Source: Mytilinidion resinicola (lineage: Eukaryota > Ascomycota > Dothideomycetes > Mytilinidiales > Mytilinidiaceae). Taken from it: DNA of 64,000 bases. Numbering within the stretch: position 1 is the first letter of the stretch; each line of letters opens with the position of its first letter. Positions 57,291 to 64,000 of this stretch are shown piece by piece. Made by a program: the position numbers and the translations under genes. The notes beneath the pieces are model-generated. The model was not told the DNA's origin. It searched no databases and was given only the letters and a program-made list of their open reading frames with translations. The DNA lies in NCBI RefSeq assembly GCF_010093595.1, contig NW_022985444.1, positions 678,777-742,776 of the forward strand, written 5' to 3'.

Positions 57291-58586
57291 ATGGCGCCGT
57301 CAGACTCCGACTACGACCCGTCGACACCACCTCCTGCGCCAGCCAAACGTACCAGGAAGCGAACAGTAAAGGCGCTTGACGCCCTGCAGCAGCTCCCAAC
57401 AACGAGAGCAGTACCGGGTCGACCTATACAGATAGAGGGCAGAGCCACGGCATTGCCGCTACCGCAGAACGATGAACCAAATAGCACGCAGCAACACCCA
57501 GCGCACTATGAACTACCGCCATTTCCTACCAGACACGTGTCGATCTCCTCCGAACGAGCTCCTGAGGGAGCCAGCGCCGGGATAGGGGAGCTGGCAGAAC
57601 TTATCGCGAGCCTAAAAGAGACAATAGCACAGCAGAACAACATCATCGGGAACCAGAACAAGATCATCGAGGACATTTAAAGCAACCGCGCAATATTCCA
57701 GGCAGAGCAGCAGCATCTTAAAGACTAGATTGTAGAGCTCCAAGAAACCATCGGCTCTCTTCGAGCGCAGCTCGACACCCTTTCGATCGAACCGCCGTCA
57801 ACGCAGACATGGGCGTCGGTCGCAGCCAGCGGACAACCAGCGAGAGCAGGCACAATACTTTTGCGATTAATAAGCACAGGCTTAATAGACAAAGAGAATG
57901 TAAGACAGTTAGTAATTAATATAAGCCGGGTAAGAGATAACACAGCAGAGAAGGTAGCTACTACAGAGGCGGCCAAGCAAGCCATCCAGCAAGGCATGAA
58001 TAGGGTCGAAAGACTCGCGGGAACCACGGTTAAGGGGTTCCGCGTGTGGCGAGGAAACAAAGGCACAAGGGTAATTAAGTTCTCGGTAGATAAGGATAAA
58101 AAGGCAGCAGTCTAATAGATAATAGCAGACTGGCTCGAGCCAGCTTTACCAGGCGCAAGGCTGGTAGGGCCTAAGTAGTACCTAGTGAAGGCAGACTGGA
58201 TTAAGGTGGCACTAGCAATAGACGCGGAGAGCGGCAAAGTAAGCAGGTTAGCAATAGAATAATTTAGCACGGAGAATAGAGTAGAGGTGTGCATAATGCA
58301 ATAGCTCGGGCGACTAAGACCCAGCGGACAGCATGCGTTGGTGGTGATTAAGGTGGCGATAAAGAAGGAGGCGGAGAAGCTGCTAAAGTCGGACAGCGTG
58401 ATATTTGGCGGAGGCGGTATTATAGTATCGCCGTTTAAGGAGCGGTGCACGCCGGTGGCCTGCTTTAAGTGTAGGCGGTTCGGACATAGAGCACGCAACT
58501 ATATACGGCCGGAGACGTGCGATATATACGGGCAGGAAGGCTATCTGCAATATAAGACAGTTAACCTGCGCTGCGTTAACTATTAA
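57291..58586 (+). pseudogene. Tad1-like LINE ORF1 (gag-like), RIP-damaged
   Basis: It starts MAPSDSDYDPSTPPPAPAKR. It has a coiled-coil-like stretch (IASLKETIAQQNNIIGNQNK), then TWASVAASGQPARAG, the usual LINE ORF1 linker. Stops appear at 57678 and again at about 57726, and many more after 58110. The C-terminal zinc knuckles are visible but broken: CFKCRRFGHRARNY (the last Cys is now Tyr) and CDIYGQEGYLQY (Cys to Tyr, His to Tyr). These changes fit G-to-A and C-to-T. The first ~800 bp are much less damaged than the rest. Confidence 0.75.
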
Positions 58587-61500
58587 GGCCTGTATCGGGC
58601 GTTGCTCTAATAATACCCAGCGTACAGGAAAGAAATAAACAGGATTCTTACGCGGCAGCGCTATAAATAGGGAGTTCCGGATCCTGCAGGCAAATATAAG
58701 AAGAGGCAGGGAAGCGCAGCACGCGCTCTATAACAACGCGGCACTTACTAACTTTCAATTTATTCTAGAATAGGAACCTGGATACTTTTTTATAGAGGGA
58801 GAAGTAGTACTATATAGTATAAATCCACGCTAGATAATATATATACTATATAGTAGGCAAGAAGGATAATATCTAGTCCAAACGTGTATTTAAGTATTTA
58901 GAAAAGTAAAAGCTATATAGCTATATATAGACTTAGCGGATATTATAGCTATAGTAGTATATATAGGCGGAAGAAAGCTAGTTATAGTATTAGTATATAT
59001 TCCGGACCTATTCTTATTAATAAGAACTAGAGAGGAGAATATAGAGGAGCTTAGCAGCAGGCTATATATAATTAATAAGTTAGTATAATAAAAAAAACTG
59101 CGCAACCCGCATATTAAGGTAGTAGTTACTAGGAACTTTAACCGATATAATCCGCTGTAGGGAGAAAGCTATATTAATAGTATAGTAAGCTAAAAGAAAA
59201 GCGCGCCGATTATTAACTTTATAGCGGAGCTGTTACTATAAAGCCTTTTACTAGCAGGCGTAAGTATATTTATTAGTAACGCAGGACGCTTATTAATAAT
59301 TAACCTAATACTTACAACGCCTAGACTAGTAGAAAACTTAGTTAAGTGCTTAATCTAGAAGTATAAGTATAAGTTAAACTACTAGGCTATATAAACGCGC
59401 TTCTGTATTAATATAGAAAAGAAAAAAGGTTAGAAAAAACTGCTATTTAAGAACGCGCTATAGAATAAGATTAGATAAACGGTTAAGTAAAAGAAAAAAG
59501 CAGGCTTTCCTGTAGAAAATATTAATAAAATAGCAATCCGGCTTACGTAGTAGGTAACTAGAGCGGTGGAGGTATACTACCTAAAAGCGCGGCCGTTGCT
59601 ATATATAAAGCGGTGGTGGGATAAAAACCTTATAGCGCTAAGAAAGTTATATATATACTAGAAAAACCGAGTATATATAATATAGCGGCAGGGAAAAAAG
59701 GATATAAAGCTGCGCAGTATAGTAATAAAAGTAAAACGGCTGTTCTACCGGATAATCTATTGCTACCGGAAATAGCACTAGAAAGCTTTTTTTAATAATA
59801 GCAATAATATATAAAAGGCGGCTAAATACCTAGATTTATAGGTAAGCAGCTTATTTACTAAAGTGCTACTAATTAAGAAAACTAGCTAAAAAAAAGGAAT
59901 TGCTATAGAAGATAATAAGATTAGATAGGAGCTGCTTTAGGCGTTTTTCCTAAGCCTAATACTATATAAGCAGGAGAAGGCGCTAGCAACGTATAATTAA
60001 CTATACTATAAGCCGATTACTAAATATAAGGTAAAAGCAGCCGTTTTTAGGGCGAGCCTAGATAAAGCGCTAGGAAAGAACGGCCTACTAGTAAAAGTAT
60101 AGAGAGAGCTATAGCCGGTTCTAGGTAATAAAATTATGCAGCTGTTTATAAGATTGCTTAAAATAGGAAAAGTGCTAAAAAAGTAGAAAATCGCAAAAAT
60201 TATACTACTGCAGAAGCCGAAGAGAAAGGACTATATAATAGCTAATAACTACCGGCCGATTTTACTATTGCCGACGCTAGGTAAAACGCTTAAGTTATTA
60301 GTAGCCGAAAGGATAGTATACCTAGTAGAGGAATATAGCCTTCTCCTAAAAACGTACTTTAGCGTATAGAAGTAGAGGGCGATAATATATACGCTGTTAT
60401 ACCTCTATAAGAATATATTTAAGGTATAGTATAGAAAAAAGACACTATTACTAGTATTATTTAATATTAAGAAAGCGTATAATAATATAGCTACTAAGCC
60501 AGAAATTAGAAAACTGCAGTAGTAATAGATTTTAGAAAAAATTATATAGTAGGTGCAGGACTTTTATATAAACTAAAAGGCGTGCATTTTTATTAATAGT
60601 ATAATAATAGAGGTATAAAAGCTTCCGCAGGCAGGTTTTCTCTAAGGATTAGCACTTACTTTAATCCTATTCCTATTTTTTAATATAGATTTAGTGCAGA
60701 GCGTACTATAATATAGTAGCTTAATAGCGTTTATAGATAACTACTTAGTATAGGTTATAAAGCTATTAGCAGAGGAGAATATATAGGTTATTTAGAATAA
60801 AGTAGTTCTAATATTAGAAAAGTAGAAGCGTATAAGCAGGGCTTAGTTTAAAGCTGCTAAGATAAGCTTTATCTATTTTACGCGATATAAAGCAGCAGGT
60901 AGGAATAGTATAACACCGCTATAGTTTAAAGAACAGAATATTATACCTATAAATAAAGTTAAGCTCCTAGGTATAATACTAGATAAGAAACTAAAATTTA
61001 AGGTATATTTTATAGATAAAGCAGGCAAGGCGATAAAAGTAGCGCTAGCGCTGCGCAGAATAAAGGAACTATAACCTAAGGCAGTTAAGTAGCTAGCGCA
61101 GAGTGCGGTGCTACTAGTAGCGGACTATATATCGCTAGTATAGTACCTAATTACAACGTATAATATAAAGCAGCTCCTACTATAGTTATAAAGGATTATA
61201 GCGCAGGCAGTAATTAAAGGATTCCGTACTATTACTTTATTAGTAGTAGAGGTAAAGGCAGGTCTACTTCCTATAGAATAAAAACTGCGGAAGTAGATAA
61301 TCGCGTTCTAGGTATTAATTTATAAGCTAGGCCTGTTATATTCCTACTAAATACTTAAGCAATAATAACTATATATAAAGTATTAATTACTATTTATAAG
61401 GGTAGCAGAAATATATATAGAAGTTCGGATAGATATAGTACTAGAAGTTAAGCCGTATATATACCCGCTATAGGTAGCTCGGCCTAAAATAGTAATATAT

Positions 61501-62460
61501 AAGAATAAAAAGCGGGCGTAAGCTATTACTAAGAACTACTAGCTAGGATAAGTAGACGTATATATAGATATATTAGTACAAAACAGCAAGGCAGGTATTA
61601 GGGTATTTACCAGGCTATTATAAGTATATATTTTAAAAACAGTAGCTAGGTTTAAGCAGGCGGACGCGCACTTTACTAAACTATTAGTAATTAGTAAAGC
61701 CGCTAACTAGCTATAGGGCCTATTTTATATAGCGCTTAATAGCAACGGCCAGCCTATACTAGCGTTAAGTATCCGCATCTTTTCTAACGCGCAGTCGGCG
61801 CTGCTATTAGTGCGCAGTTAGCGAGCCAGTACGTGTTAAGGTGTTGTAGCAGAGATTATTAAGAAACTATAGATAACTAATATTACGCTATATTAGATCC
61901 TAGGATATACGGGGATTAAAGGAAATAAGCAGGCTAATAGACTAGCAAAGGCAGTAATAAAAGAAGAAAGCAAGTAGCTACTGCAGCGCAATAGTAAACT
62001 ATAGTATTTAACACGGCTAGTATTAAAAAGAGCTAATATAATAGCAGGACCGCCCCTACTAAAGTAGGCAGAAACGGGAAAGTTTACGCGGAAAATAGAT
62101 GCAGCGTTCTACCTAGGCAAGTTAGTAGAAATATACCGGCAGCTAAATAGCACCGAAGCGGCTATTCTTACGCAGCTGCGGACAGGTAAAACGTTTTTTA
62201 ATAAGTATCTATATAAAATTAAGGTAATAGATACAGCGGCGTGCGATTGCAGGTGTATAGAATTAATAGTATACTTTTTCTTTTTATGCAGGCGATAGAG
62301 GCAGTAAAAAGTAAAGCTATAATAGCAGTATAAATAGTAATTCGGAGAGCTATTATATGCACTAGGAGAGTACTTAAGTAGATAAAAGGGCGGGTAGAGT
62401 ATTAATAGACCGATTAAGTACTAGAAGCCGGATATAGAGTAGGAAATAATTAACTTAAGT
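58587..62460 (+). pseudogene. Tad1-like LINE ORF2 (reverse transcriptase + RNase H), heavily RIP-mutated
   Basis: TA-rich with stops every few codons, yet the frame order is traceable. The RT active-site box reads FIDNY at about 60730-60745, where FVDDY/YxDD is expected, so the second catalytic Asp is now Asn (GAC to AAC). The RNase H start reads VYIDILVQNSKAGI at about 61558. Toward the end are YTGIKGNKQANRLAKA at about 61902, RTGKTFFNKYLYKI at about 62178 and ACDCR. No part can be functional. Domain assignment is by motif order typical of Tad1-clade LINEs. Confidence 0.75.
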
Positions 62461-62600
62461 TAATAGATTAATTGATTTGATTTAGTTTAACCAAATTAAT
62501 TAATTAATCCGAAAAGGTGGATTTTATTAATTAAATCAACTTTAAGGCATTAAATTAATTAATTTAATTAGTTTAATTAATTCCTATTTACGGAGCGTAG
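62461..62600. repeat. TTAATTAA-rich low-complexity tract
   Basis: About 120 bp made mostly of TTAATTAATT, immediately after the LINE 3' end. It could be a mutated LINE tail or a target spacer. Confidence 0.6.
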
Positions 62601-62759
62601 ATAAAGTATCCTATAGAGAGCCCACCTAGCAGAAGTGCTTACTAAGCAGTCTCCTAACCCTAATTTTCATCCTAACTTATATTAACGCGTTTAATACTAT
62701 ACTATTTCTATATAATATTGCACCTAGTAATAAATTAGAACCTTTAGAACGTATAGTAG

Positions 62760-64000
62760 GAAGTTATCGCACGCGTAAATCGAAAGAAACCTCCCTATAA
62801 GGTTAATTCTATGCGCGCCGAAGTTAATACGAATAAACACGTCGAAACACCTGCTATAAACGACAACAACGTTAATAATAACAACCTATATAAGAACCTT
62901 AATTGGCTATAGGTACCGTATCTGCAGAAAAGGCCTTACGAAACCTTATAACCGTTAAAAGTAAGCTAGATTTACGCGTACGGTTAGCCTGTTTACTATT
63001 AAAAGCAGCGCTAGAAGTTCTAGCTCTGCAAGTACTGCTATATATATAGAATACCTAGCGGCGAGTTTAACGTTAAAAAGGCTACTTTATTAGCTATAGC
63101 TTACCTAAGGCGGTAATAGCGTAGCTATAGGGTTAATAAAAATAGCTAGATTAACTTCTCTACTCTAAACTAGATATTAGTATTAGCGATAATATAGTTC
63201 TAGGGTATTAATATTCTATAGAATATAGCTAATAAGCTAGCGGATAGCTTTAATCGGGCGAAGTTTCTACGCGCTGTTTAATACTAGGTTGCTAATAATA
63301 ATTAGGCTTTACGCGTTATTAAGAAGCCTGCCTTCCGCAGTATAATTGCTGCTGCTAGACCTATTACCGAATTAAGCCTATAGAAAACCTATTATATACT
63401 TTAAAAATCTATTATAGCCGAGTATAATTCCTATATACCCGCTGTAATTAAACACCTCTAGCAGGCAACTAGCCTTATCTATATATTATTCGATAATTAG
63501 ACTTTAGTTAGTAATAAGCGTGCGCTTACTAGAATATATATATATTATCTAAACGAGAATAGCCGGCTAGAGAACTACTTATTAGGCCTGCCTATTTTTC
63601 TAGGCTAGCACTTAGGCAAGAATATTACGAAAATAGTTAGCTTAATATTACAATTATTTAAAATTAATACTAAGCGCCTTAGCTACTTTATACTTAATAA
63701 CGCTATAAATAACAATACTGCTTTAATAGTAATAGCCGATAAGTTTAAGTTTAGCATCTCCTAGCGTTAGTTACGCTATACCTGCTATATTTTTAACTTA
63801 GCTGCCTAAGCAATTATATAGGGTAAGGATAAGAAGGTATTTAAAAGTATAGATATAAATATACGGGTAAAATTACGTTTCTAATCTTATTACTATTCTA
63901 TATTACGCTAATAGTAATATAGGAAAAAGAACTGCTAATAGTAGAGTAGAGGAAAGCCGGGCCTATTAGGGTGCTATTTAATATTATATTATCTATTAGC
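62760..64000 (+). pseudogene. hAT-family transposase, RIP-mutated, runs off the window
   Basis: With stops ignored, the plus strand gives a BED-like LCKYCYI...PSGEFNVKKATLLAI segment, then NKRALTRIYIYYLNENSRLE, LLGLPIFLGQHLGKNITKIV, YFILNNAINNNTALIVIADK and LRYTCYIFNLAA with GKDKKVF, the order of the hAT catalytic domain in fungal Restless/Tol-like elements. Stops (TAG/TAA) occur throughout and base composition is TA-rich as in the LINE. The 3' end lies beyond 64000; the 5' end is not defined. Confidence 0.7.

Overview
The window is nuclear DNA of a filamentous ascomycete (Pezizomycotina). This follows from compact genes with mostly 46-93 nt GT-AG introns, a Zn2Cys6 regulator, TauD/TfdA, DUF7730 and DUF2470 families, a HET-NACHT-WD40 gene, and transposons full of C-to-T/G-to-A nonsense changes of the kind left by repeat-induced point mutation (RIP). 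I cannot name the species. No tRNA, rRNA or CRISPR was seen.

Layout. 0-5.4 kb: a GNAT acetyltransferase, a six-exon Zn2Cys6 factor (one GC-AG intron) and a convergent TauD/TfdA dioxygenase. 6.8-9.8 kb: an intact DUF7730 gene and a decayed tandem paralog. 10.4-16.3 kb: an NmrA-like reductase with one frameshift, a dead APC amino-acid permease and a dead copper amine oxidase, which look like the remains of an amine/amino-acid utilisation neighbourhood. 17-25.3 kb: a DUF2470 membrane protein, a secreted M35-like metalloprotease, a divergent secreted/membrane protein of unknown family, a ~178-bp tandem repeat and an Ayr1-like SDR. 27.6-38.7 kb: a seven-helix receptor-like protein, phosphoserine aminotransferase divergent from mitochondrial homoaconitase (serine and lysine synthesis, shared promoter), and a Baeyer-Villiger-type monooxygenase with a polypurine/polypyrimidine intron. 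40-46.2 kb: a frameshifted 2EXR-like gene and two tandem DEDDh exonucleases of the Gfd2/YDR514C-like type.

46.7-64 kb is a transposon-rich block holding one large intact gene. It contains an orphan third copy of the exonuclease promoter, a Tc1/mariner element (with an assembly gap), a Fot1/pogo element broken by a 250-bp MITE, a second Fot1 fragment, a candidate solo LTR, a heavily RIP-mutated Tad1-like LINE and a RIP-mutated hAT element running off the end. Between these, enclosed by a ~50-bp inverted repeat, sits an intact HET-NACHT-WD40 (HNWD) NLR of the het-d/het-e class with five almost identical 126-bp WD repeats. It is the most notable gene in the window.

Exon joins were worked out by hand from splice consensus and frame. 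Family names rest on motifs recognised by eye, not on searches.
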